A DNA stretch of 64,000 nucleotides from Variovorax sp. PBS-H4 (GTDB taxonomy: Bacteria > Pseudomonadota > Gammaproteobacteria > Burkholderiales > Burkholderiaceae_C). Positions 14,576-23,500 of the stretch are shown piece by piece. How positions within the stretch are numbered: position 1 is the first letter of the stretch; every line of letters starts with the position of its first letter. Under the pieces are notes generated by a model. It worked only from the letters and a program-made list of their open reading frames with translations, was not told where the DNA came from and made no database searches. The translations under genes and the position numbers were made by a program. The DNA lies in the NCBI RefSeq assembly GCF_901827205.1, contig NZ_LR594675.1:2480001-2544000 (forward strand), given 5' to 3'.

Positions 14576-16669
14576 TCAGGCTGCGAGCACGGCCACGCCG
14601 TCCGCGGCGACGACGCCCTGGCCTTGCGGCAGCACGAAGAGCGGATTGATCTCCGCTTCCACCAGCCGCTCGCCGAGTGCCGCCGCCATCTGCGAGAAGG
14701 CCACGATGGCCGAGACCAGGGCTTCGACGTCGCACACCGGCCTTCCGCGAAAGCCGTCGAGCAGCGGCCAGGTCTTGAGCTCGTGCACCAGCGCCAACGC
14801 CTGCTCGCGCGTGAGGCCGCCGGGCGGCAGCATGCGAAGCGCGGTGTCCTTCAGCAGTTCGGCCGTCACGCCGCCCATGCCCAGCAGCACGGCGCTGCCC
14901 AGCGGATCGCGGTGCAGGCCCAGGATCAGCTCCACGCCGCCGCTCACCCTCTGCTGCACCAGGAAGCGTTGCGGCCGCACGCCGGTGTGCGTCTCGACCT
15001 CGAGAGCCATGCGCTCGAGGCGGGGCCCGATCTGCTCGGCGGGCACATCGACGGCCACGCCGCCCACGTCGCTCTTGTGCGTGATCTCGCTGGAAAGGAT
15101 CTTCAGCACCGTCGCGCCGCCCAGTTCGCGCGCGGCCTGCTGCGCCTGCTGCGCGTCGGCGACCACGATTTCGCGCGCGCAGGGCACACCGAAGCGCGCG
15201 AAGAGCTGCTTGGCCTGCTGCTCGTCCAGCGATCCGCCGGGCAGGTCGCCAATCTCCGGCAAGGCTTGATGCGCAGGCGCGGCGGCCGGGGACGTCCAGC
15301 CGGCATGCGCATGCATCGCGGCCAAGGCGCTGGTGCAGCTTTCAGGTGCCATGAAGGCCGGCACGCCGCGCTGGTTCAGCTGGCTCGCGATGGCCGGCGC
15401 GTGCGGGCTCACGTAGACCAGCAGGGGCTTGTCGCTGCCGGGCAGGCTGTCGTGGATGGCATCTGCCATCAGCTGCGGCATCGCAAGGCCGGAGGAGCCG
15501 ACGATCACGACCGCCGCGTCGTAGGAGGGGCTGGCGAGCAGCGCGCGGATCGCACCGCGCAGCAGTTGCGGCTGCAGGCCGGCGAGCGTGACGTCGATCG
15601 GGTTGCGGTCCAGCACGGCCTGCTCGCCGGACTGCAGCGCGCGCAGGGCCGCCGCCGTCTGCGCATCGGGTGCCGGCGTCTCGAAGCCCGCGCTGCCGAG
15701 GCTGTCGGCCACCAGCGTGCCGGCGCCGCCGGTGGAGGTCAGCACCGCAACACGCCGCCCGCGCGGCGCGCGACGGGTCGCGAGCGCGGCCGGGATGTCG
15801 AGCAGGTCTGCAAAGGTCTGGGCGCGGATCACGCCCAGCTCGCGGAACAGCGCGTCGTACATGCGGTCGGCGCCCGCGAGCGCGCCGGTGTGCGACACCG
15901 CTGCGATCGCCCCTGCCTCGGAGCGGCCGACCTTGAACACGACGACCGGCTTGCCGTTGCGCGCCGCCTTCAGCGCCGCCGCCCGGAATTTGTCCGGGTG
16001 ACGCAGCCCCTCCATGTAGAGCGCGATGACGGAGGTGGCTTCGTCGTCCGCCAGATGGTCCACGAAATCGGCCAGGTCGAGGTCCACCTCGTTGCTGGTG
16101 GAGACGAGTTTCGACAGACCGATGCCGCGCGCCGCAGCCCGCGAGAGCAGGGCGCCCAGGATGCCGCCGCTTTGCGACACCACGCCGATGGGCCCGGCCT
16201 CGAAGCCTTTCATTTCGAGCGCGCCGGTGGCCGAGAGGGTGATGCCGTCGGTCAGGTTGACCAGGCCGATGGTGTTGGGGCCGAGGATGCGCATGCGGCC
16301 CGCGGCCTCCAGCAACTGCTGCTGCCGCCGCGCGCCTTCGTCGCCGACCTCGGTGTAGCCGCTGGCCAGTACGATCGCGGCGGCAGTGCCGCGTGCGGCC
16401 AGCGCACGCACGGCCTCGTGCGCGCGCTCGGCGCCGAGCAGCACGATGCCCACGTCGGGCGCCTCCGGCAGCGACGGCACGTCGGGGTAGCTCTTCAGCC
16501 CGGCGATCTCGGCAGTGCGCGGGTTGACCGGATAGATGGCGCCTGCAAAGCCGTGGCGCTGCAGGTAGGCGACCGGACGGCCCGCGGTCTTGGTCGGGTC
16601 GGCCGAGGCGCCGATCACCGCGACGCTGCGTGGCTTGAACAGGCGGGTGATCGGGTTGTCTTCGCTCAT
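14576..16669 (-). CDS. Acetate-CoA ligase (ADP-forming) family acyl-CoA synthetase
   Basis: The predicted protein has 697 residues. The N-terminal CoA-binding domain (KPRSVAVIGASADPTKTAGR), the succinyl-CoA-ligase-like domain (GIVSQSGG-type segment GVVSQSGGILGALLSRAA, and VAVSHTGALAG with the probable phosphohistidine) and the C-terminal ATP-grasp part (ATVLKILSSEITHKSDVGG, VELILGLHRDPLGSAVLLG, LVEAEINPLFV) are fused in one chain. Such enzymes make acyl-CoA from the acid with ATP, giving ADP and phosphate. The start overlaps the stop of the enoyl-CoA hydratase gene. Activation of an imported acid before hydratase action is a reasonable reading of the operon. Confidence 0.9.
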   Translation of the reverse strand: MSEDNPITRLFKPRSVAVIGASADPTKTAGRPVAYLQRHGFAGAIYPVNPRTAEIAGLKSYPDVPSLPEAPDVGIVLLGAERAHEAVRALAARGTAAAIVLASGYTEVGDEGARRQQQLLEAAGRMRILGPNTIGLVNLTDGITLSATGALEMKGFEAGPIGVVSQSGGILGALLSRAAARGIGLSKLVSTSNEVDLDLADFVDHLADDEATSVIALYMEGLRHPDKFRAAALKAARNGKPVVVFKVGRSEAGAIAAVSHTGALAGADRMYDALFRELGVIRAQTFADLLDIPAALATRRAPRGRRVAVLTSTGGAGTLVADSLGSAGFETPAPDAQTAAALRALQSGEQAVLDRNPIDVTLAGLQPQLLRGAIRALLASPSYDAAVVIVGSSGLAMPQLMADAIHDSLPGSDKPLLVYVSPHAPAIASQLNQRGVPAFMAPESCTSALAAMHAHAGWTSPAAAPAHQALPEIGDLPGGSLDEQQAKQLFARFGVPCAREIVVADAQQAQQAARELGGATVLKILSSEITHKSDVGGVAVDVPAEQIGPRLERMALEVETHTGVRPQRFLVQQRVSGGVELILGLHRDPLGSAVLLGMGGVTAELLKDTALRMLPPGGLTREQALALVHELKTWPLLDGFRGRPVCDVEALVSAIVAFSQMAAALGERLVEAEINPLFVLPQGQGVVAADGVAVLAA

Positions 16670-17463
16670 GCCGACTTCTCCTTGCCTGCATTCAGAAAGG
16701 CCAGCACCGCGTCCCGGTGCTCCTGCGTGGTGTAGCAGATGCCCTGTGCCTGGCTTCCCTGTGCAAAGACCTGCTCGGCCGGCAGCTCGAAGCTGCGGTC
16801 GATGATGGACTTGCCCAGCGCCAGTGCCGCCGCCGAGCCCTGCGAGAGCTCGCGCGCCCAGGCCTGCGCCTGGCGCAGCAGCGCGTCGGCGCCGCAGACG
16901 CGGTCGGCGATGCCCAGCTGCAGCGCCTCCGCGGCTTCGACCTTGCGCCCGGTGAAGATCAACTGCTTGGCCCGCGACAGCCCGACGCGCCGCGGCAGGA
17001 AGTACATGCCGCCGCCATCCGGAATCAGGCCGCGCTTGATGTAGCTCCACGCGAAGCTGGCTTCCTCCGAGGCCATCACGAAATCGCAGGCCAGTGCCAT
17101 GTCGGCGCCCAGGCCGTTGGCCGAACCGTTCACTGCCGCGATCACCGGCTTCGGCATCGTGTGCAGCAGGTCGACCGAATGGTGCACGCGCTGCTGGCGC
17201 GTCCAGCCGTTGAAGCCGATCGCGCCGGCGGGCGCTTCCATGCGCCGCTGCATGCCGCTCACGTCGCCTCCGGCACAGAAGCCTTTGCCGGTGCCGGTCA
17301 GCACCAGGGCACGGATGGCCGCGTCGGCCGCGACCTGCTCCAGCGCCGCGATCAGTTCGGTGCGCATGGCGTCGCTGATCGCGTTGCGCTTCTCGGGGCG
17401 ATCGAGGGTCAGGGTGGCAATGCCGGCCTCGACGTCGAGCCGGATCTGGGAACGGGTGGTCAT
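16666..17463 (-). CDS. Enoyl-CoA hydratase/isomerase family protein
   Basis: The predicted protein has 265 residues with an AAGGAA ribosome binding site. Crotonase-fold motifs are clear: RPEKRNAISDAMRTEL, ALVLTGTGKGFCAGGDV (oxyanion hole), KPVIAAVNGSANGLGADMAL, and FAWSYIKRGLIPDGGG. In the last segment the residue before DGGG is a proline, whereas classical hydratases have a catalytic glutamate in this area, so the exact reaction is uncertain. It sits between the second Bug receptor and the acyl-CoA synthetase with overlapping or near-overlapping ends. Confidence 0.9.
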   Translation of the reverse strand: MTTRSQIRLDVEAGIATLTLDRPEKRNAISDAMRTELIAALEQVAADAAIRALVLTGTGKGFCAGGDVSGMQRRMEAPAGAIGFNGWTRQQRVHHSVDLLHTMPKPVIAAVNGSANGLGADMALACDFVMASEEASFAWSYIKRGLIPDGGGMYFLPRRVGLSRAKQLIFTGRKVEAAEALQLGIADRVCGADALLRQAQAWARELSQGSAAALALGKSIIDRSFELPAEQVFAQGSQAQGICYTTQEHRDAVLAFLNAGKEKSA

Positions 17464-17476
17464 GGTTGTTCCTTCT

Positions 17477-18481
17477 TCAATCGGTGGTGATGTTTCCGTC
17501 CTTGACGACCTTGCGCCAGCGCACCTCTTCGGCACGCACATAGCGCTCCAGCCCTTCCGGCGTGCTGACGTTGACCGCCAGGCCCTCCGACTGCGTCTGC
17601 TTCACGAAGGGCTCGGCTTTCGTGGCCTGGCGCACGGCGTCGTTGAGGCGGGCGATCACGTCCTTGGGTGTGCCGGCGGCGGCATAGAGTCCGTACCAGC
17701 TCTCGGCCGCATAGCCCGCCACGCCGGCCTCGGCCAGCGTCGGTACTCCCGCATAGGCCGGCGAGCGCTGCGCCGTGGTGACCGCGAGCGCGCGCATCTT
17801 TCCCGCGCTGACGAAGGGGCGCGCCGCCGCCGCCGTGGCGAACATCATGTCCACCTGGCCGCCCAGCAAGTCGGTCATCGCAGGCCCGGCGCCGCGGTAC
17901 GGTACGTGCGTGATGTCCACCTTGGCGAGGCTCTTGAAGAGCTCGCCCGCGAGATGCGCCGAGGTGCCGTTGCCCTGCGAGGCGAAGGTCAGCTTGCCGG
18001 GCTTGGCCTTGGCCGCAGCGATGAGATCGGCGACGCTCTTGTAGGGCTGATCGGCGCGAACCACCAGCACGTTGGGCGAAACGCCGACCAACGCGACCGG
18101 TGCGAAGGCCTTGTCGGTGTCGTAGGGCAGCTTCGGCTGCAGCGCCGGATTGACCGCATGCGCGAAGGTGGCCATCACCAGCGTGTAGCCGTCGGGCGCG
18201 CTCTTGGCGACGGCGTCGCTGCCGATGATGGTGCCGCCGCCCGGCTTGTTGTCGACGATCACCGGCTGGCCCAAGGCCTGCGCCATCCCGATGGCCAGCG
18301 AGCGTGTGATGGCATCGGTGCCGCCTCCCGGCGCGAAGGGGACGACGATGCGCAGTGGCTTGTCGGGGAAGGCCGCGGAGGCAGGGACGGGGGCGGCTCC
18401 CAGCGTGAGCAGCGCTGCCGCCGCGGAGAGCTGGTGAAAACGCCGGCGGTTCAGGACAGGCAGTGGATGGGGTACAGGCAT
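17477..18481 (-). CDS. Bug/TctC-family periplasmic solute receptor (first gene of operon)
   Basis: The predicted protein has 334 residues. A Tat-type signal (LNRRRFHQLSAAAALLTLG, cleaved near ASAAF) precedes the Bug fold: PDKPLRIVVPFAPGGGTD, QPVIVDNKPGGGTIIG, ASQGNGTSAHLAGELF, HVPYRGAGPAMTDLLGGQV. It is about as divergent from the other Bug receptor of this operon as Bug proteins usually are, so the two probably bind different solutes. The 13-base gap to the hydratase gene marks it as the first gene of the operon. The inverted repeat at 18558-18576 lies 77 bases upstream of its ATG. Confidence 0.93.
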   Translation of the reverse strand: MPVPHPLPVLNRRRFHQLSAAAALLTLGAAPVPASAAFPDKPLRIVVPFAPGGGTDAITRSLAIGMAQALGQPVIVDNKPGGGTIIGSDAVAKSAPDGYTLVMATFAHAVNPALQPKLPYDTDKAFAPVALVGVSPNVLVVRADQPYKSVADLIAAAKAKPGKLTFASQGNGTSAHLAGELFKSLAKVDITHVPYRGAGPAMTDLLGGQVDMMFATAAAARPFVSAGKMRALAVTTAQRSPAYAGVPTLAEAGVAGYAAESWYGLYAAAGTPKDVIARLNDAVRQATKAEPFVKQTQSEGLAVNVSTPEGLERYVRAEEVRWRKVVKDGNITTD

Positions 18482-18557
18482 GGTGTCTCTCTCTTTCTTC
18501 CGCGTGATCGAGGCATGGCCGAAGCTTAGGTCGCATGCTCCTCCGGCGCAGCTACCG

Positions 18558-18576
18558 AATTCCACTGGGTGGAATT
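18558..18576. promoter_or_regulatory. Perfect inverted repeat, probable IclR operator
   Basis: AATTCCAC, three bases, GTGGAATT forms a perfect 8-bp dyad between the divergent Bug operon and tpsB. IclR regulators commonly bind TTCCA-type palindromes of this size, and an IclR gene ends the operon. The assignment is inference. The remaining sequence of this 270-base gap (18482-18751) shows no ORF. Confidence 0.55.
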
Positions 18577-18751
18577 AGAGAACTGATCGCTGGCTGTGGC
18601 CGGCGCGCTGGCACAAGCGCCGGGATGCATTCATCCACCGCGGCACGCCGGCCTGCTTTCGATCGTTGAAATCTGAAGCTTTCTGTCGAGGCGATCGATA
18701 TTTCCGAGCCGCGCAGCAGAATCCGCCCCTTCAAGAAGAACAAGGGTCGAG

Positions 18752-20521
18752 ATGAGTGACAGGGGAGGTTCCGGGCCAAAGGCCCGGAAGAGCGCGCGTG
18801 CCTCTTGGAGGAAGCGCAAGACATGGACGATGGTCTTGCCGGCTGCGCTGGCAGCCGTGGCGCATGCCCAGGCGCCGCTGCTGCCTGCGGCGGCCCATTC
18901 GTTTGTCGAGGATCACCGGCTGCAAGAACGCGAGCGCGCCGTGCGTCGGCAACAGGAACGCGCCTTCCGCAGTCCGACGCTGGCAGACACCCCGCCGGAA
19001 CAGCGCCGGCTGCCTGCGGACGCGCCGTCGTGCCTGCGCATCGATCGAATCGTGCTGGCCGGCGAGCGCGCCGAAGACTTTCATTGGACGCTGGCCGCAG
19101 CCGCCGGCGCGGACGGCGGCGACGATCCGCGTGGCCGCTGCCTCGGCACCGAAGGCATCGACATCGTGATGGCTCGGGTGCAGCGGGCCTTGGTCGCGGC
19201 CGGCTATGTCACCACCCGCGTGCTCGCCGCACCTCAGGCGCTGGGCCAGGGCACGTTGACCCTGGTGCTGATCCCCGCCCGCGTGGCCGCCGTCCGGTTC
19301 GCCGAGGGAAGCCAGGCCCGTACCAGCCTTGCTGCCGCCATTCCCGCGCGTGCCGGCGATCTGATCAATGTGCGCGACATCGAGCAGGGGCTGGATAACC
19401 TCAAGCGCGTCGTTACCGCCGAGGCCGACATCCAGATCGATCCTTCGACGGCCGCGGACGCGAGGCCCGGCGACAGCGATTTGGTCGTCAGATACGCGCA
19501 GCGCTTTCCTTTGCGCGCCGCCCTGAGCCTCGACGACAGCGGCACCAGGTCCACCGGCAGGACGCAGGCGGGCGCCACCGTCGCCTGGGACAACCCGCTG
19601 GGCCTCAACGACCTGTTCTACGTCAGCCTCAACCACGATGCCTTCAACCACGCGGGGCAGGGCACCAGCGGCCGGACCTTGCACTACGCATTGCCCTGGG
19701 GCTACTGGCTGGCGAGCGCTACCGCGACGCGGGGCAAGTACCACCAGACGGTGCGCGGAGCCGACCAGGACTACGTGTACGCCGGTGAATCCTCCAACGC
19801 GGAGCTTCAGCTCTCGCGGCTGCTCTACCGCGACCAGCGCCGCAAGACCACGCTGAGCATGCGCGCGTTCCGGCGGAGCACGCACAACATCATCGAGGAC
19901 GACGAGGTCCAGGTGCAGCGCCGCGCCACCGCGGGCTGGGAGCTGGGCTTGGCGCACCGCGAAGTCATCGGTGACGCCACGCTCGATGCCAACCTGGCGG
20001 CGCGGCGCGGCACGGGCGCGTTCGGCGCTCTGCACGCGCCGGAAGAGCGTTTCGGCGACGGCACCTCGCGCTTCCGGATCGCCACGGCCGAGCTCCGCGT
20101 GAATGCGCCCTTCCAGCTTGGCGCGCAGAAGCTGCGCTACACCGGCGTGTGGCGCGCGCAATGGAGTCCCGGTGCGCTCACACCTCAGGACCGCTTCGCC
20201 ATCGGCGGGCGCTACACCGTACGCGGCTTCGACGGTGAATCGAGCCTGATGGGCGAGCGCGGTTGGCTGCTGCGCAACGACGTCGGATGGACGCTGGACG
20301 CGAGCGGCGCGGAGCTCTACCTCGGCATCGACTACGGACAGGTCACCGGGCATTCCACGCGGCAACTCGACGGGCGCCACCTGAGCGGCGGCGTGGTGGG
20401 CCTGCGCGGCGCATGGAGGGGGTCGAGCTACGACTTCTTCGTTGGAGCGCCCATTGCGAAGCCTGAGAGCTTTCGCACGGCCAGGACAACGGCGGGCTTC
20501 AACCTGAACTACAGCTTCTGA
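18752..20521 (+). CDS. cdiB: TpsB/FhaC-family outer-membrane transporter (CdiB)
   Basis: The predicted protein has 589 residues. A long basic N-terminus leads to a hydrophobic export segment ending HAQ (about residue 40). A POTRA-type region follows (SCLRIDRIVLAGER, later GYVTTRVLAAPQALGQGTLTL). The C-terminal half is an amphipathic beta-barrel with the family motif VRGFDGESSL near residue 490 and a terminal aromatic residue (LNYSF). It would secrete the CdiA protein encoded 25 bases downstream by recognising its N-terminal TPS domain. This is the only transporter gene in the locus, and gene order (cdiB-cdiA-cdiI) follows the Burkholderia-like layout with cdiB first. Confidence 0.92.
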   Translation: MSDRGGSGPKARKSARASWRKRKTWTMVLPAALAAVAHAQAPLLPAAAHSFVEDHRLQERERAVRRQQERAFRSPTLADTPPEQRRLPADAPSCLRIDRIVLAGERAEDFHWTLAAAAGADGGDDPRGRCLGTEGIDIVMARVQRALVAAGYVTTRVLAAPQALGQGTLTLVLIPARVAAVRFAEGSQARTSLAAAIPARAGDLINVRDIEQGLDNLKRVVTAEADIQIDPSTAADARPGDSDLVVRYAQRFPLRAALSLDDSGTRSTGRTQAGATVAWDNPLGLNDLFYVSLNHDAFNHAGQGTSGRTLHYALPWGYWLASATATRGKYHQTVRGADQDYVYAGESSNAELQLSRLLYRDQRRKTTLSMRAFRRSTHNIIEDDEVQVQRRATAGWELGLAHREVIGDATLDANLAARRGTGAFGALHAPEERFGDGTSRFRIATAELRVNAPFQLGAQKLRYTGVWRAQWSPGALTPQDRFAIGGRYTVRGFDGESSLMGERGWLLRNDVGWTLDASGAELYLGIDYGQVTGHSTRQLDGRHLSGGVVGLRGAWRGSSYDFFVGAPIAKPESFRTARTTAGFNLNYSF

Positions 20522-20546
20522 CGCGCGGATGCATGGGGAAAAATAA

Positions 20547-23500
20547 ATGAACAAGCACCTTCACCGCATCGTCTTCAACGCCGCACGCGGCATGCGCATG
20601 GTCGTGCAGGAGACGGCCAGGAGCGCGGGCAAGGCGACGGGGGCGAGCTCGGGTGTGCTCGCAACGGCGCTGGCCGGGCTGGTCGCGGTTTCGCCTGCGC
20701 CCGCTCAGATCGTCGGCGCACCCACCGTGGCGCCGGGCCTGCGGCCCACCGTGCTGGTCGCTCCCAACGGCGTGCCCCTGGTCGACATCCAGACGCCCTC
20801 GGCTGCCGGCGTCTCGCGCAACCTCTACAACCGCTTCGACGTCCAGCCGCGCGGCGTCATCCTCAACAACAGCCGCACCGATGCGCAGACCCAATTGGGC
20901 GGCTGGGTCCAGGGCAACCCCTTCCTCGCCACTGGACCGGCGCGCATCATCCTCAACGAGATCGTCAGCGGCAACCCCACGCAGCTGCGCGGGGCCATCG
21001 AGGTGGCCGGCCAGCGCGCCGAGGTCATCGTGGCCAACCCGGCGGGCATCGCCGTGGACGGCGGCACCTTCATCAACGCCAGCCGAGCGACCCTGACCAC
21101 CGGCACCCCGCAGCTCAATGCGCTCGGCGGCCTGGACGGCTACGTCGTGCGCGGCGGCACCGTCAGCATCGACGGGGCTGGATGGGATGCGAGGAGCACC
21201 GACTACGCGGCTGTCCTGGCGCGCGCCATCCAGGTCAATGCGGCGCTCTGGGCCAACGAGCTGAAGGTGGTGGCCGGGGCCAATGAAGTCTCGGCCGATC
21301 AGGGGCAGGTGAGCCCGGTCGTCGGCGCGGGCAAGGCACCCGCCTTCGCACTGGACGTCGCGCAGCTCGGCGGCATGTACGCCGGCAAGATTTTTCTGAT
21401 GGGCACCGAGGCGGGTGTCGGTGCGCGCAATGCGGGAACGATCATGGCAGCGGACGGCTCGGGTCCGCTCTCGGGGCCGGGCGAGTTCGTCATCACCGCG
21501 GCGGGGAGGTTGGAGAACATCGGGACGATCCAGGCCGCGAGGCGCGCCGGCATCACTGCGGAGAGCCTGGCCAACAGCGGGCGCATCGCCAGCGGCGGGG
21601 AGCTCGGGATTGCGACGGCGGGGAAGCTCGGCAACGCGGGCGGCACGATCGAGGCGCAGAGCCTGCAGCTTGCGAGCGGTGGGGACATCGACAACCGTGG
21701 CGGCATGATGCGCCAGACCAGCGGGGTGGGCCTGGCGATCCAGGCGCCGGTGTTGAGCAACACCGGCGGGGGCGTGATCGGGGCCGAGCCGGTGCCCGAC
21801 GTGTCCGCGCCGCCGGGCGCTGGCACGGGCAGCGGTGGCACCGGGGCTGGTCCCGGAAGCGATACCGGTGCCGGCACAGGCACGGGTACGGTCACTGACC
21901 GCAGCAGCAGCGCGACGCCATCGCCAGGCTCTGTGCCCGCGCCCGGTCACCTCACCGCCGTCGGCAACGTCCTCAACGGCGGTGGCCGCATCTACGCAGG
22001 CGGTGCCATCCGGCTCGACACGCCGCAAGTCAACAACAACGGCGGCGCGATCACCACGGCGAGCCTGGCCGCCAGGGGACCGAGCTTCAGCAATGCCGGA
22101 GGTACGCTCGACGTTGCGGGCGACTTCAGCGCCAGCGTCGGTCGCTTCGACAACACCGGCGGCACGGTGCGCGCAGGCAGCCTGCAGATCGCGAGCACGG
22201 GCGACCTGGTCAACAGGGACGGCCAGCTGCAGAGCAACGAGGGCGTGGCCGTTGACGCGCAGGCGCTCGACAACAACCACGGCAGCATCCAGTCGTCCAC
22301 CGCCGACAGCCGCATCACAGTCGCAAGGCAACTGCTCAATGCCGATGGCGCCATCGGCGCCGCCAAGGATCTCGCCATCCAGGCGGAGCGTCTGAACAAC
22401 AGCGGCGTGGTGCGCGCCGGCAACGATGCGACGCTCAATGTCAGCGCTGCGCTGGCCAACGACGGCAGCATCACCGCCGCTCGCCGCATCACCATCACGG
22501 CTGGCAGCCTGCAAGGCGGCAGCACGAGCGTGCTGGGCGCCGGCATCCAGGCCGACGGCAAGCGGGGCACGGCGGGCGACCTGCGCGTGAGCACCACCGG
22601 CGCGCTGGGTGCCAACGGCACGAACCTCGCTGCTGGCGATGCCGTTCTGCAGGGCGCGAGCATCGACCTGTCCTCGAGTACCACCAGCGCGGCCAACGTT
22701 GCGCTCATCGCCGCGCACGGCAACGTCATCAGCAGCGGCGCGGCGATCACCACGCCGGGAACGCTGAACGTCACGGCCCACAACCAAGCCAGCCAGACGC
22801 TCACCAATCAAGGCGGCAAGCTCAATGCAGGCCAGCTGACCCTGAGCGTCTCGAACCTCGCCAACACCCGAGGCGGCGAGATCGTGCAGACCGGCAAGGG
22901 CGCAACGACCATCGCCACCTCGGGCGCCCTCGACAACAGCGGTGGACGCATTGCTACCAACGGGCAGCAGCTGACGCTCGATGCCAGCGCTGGCCTCGCC
23001 AACACCGGCGGCACGATCGAGCATGCAGGCAGCGGAACGCTCACCATCGCCGGCAACAGCTACAGCGGCGCCAACGGCGAGATCCTCGGCAACGGCGCAT
23101 TGGCCGTGAAGGTTGCAAGCCACTTCAACCAGGACGGCGGCAGCACCTACGCCCAGCAGATCACCATCGATGCCGGGGCCCTCGGCAACCAGGGCGGCAA
23201 GCTCGTGCAGGGCGGCTCGGCGGACATGCGCCTCACGGTGGTGGGCGCCTTGAACAACAACGCAGGCGTCATCGCGAGCAACGGCCACACCGCCGTTGCC
23301 GCGGGTCGCCTGGCGAACCGAGGCGGCACCCTCCGCGCCGCCGAGGCCTCCAACCTCGGTCTTGCCATCGCCGGCACGCTGGACAACAGCCACCAGGGCG
23401 AGATCGGCGCAGGAGGCAAGCTCACGCTCGATTCGGTCGGCCTGAACAACGATGCCGGGCGCATCACCGCCGTGGGCGACCTGAGCGCCACCGTCGGCGG

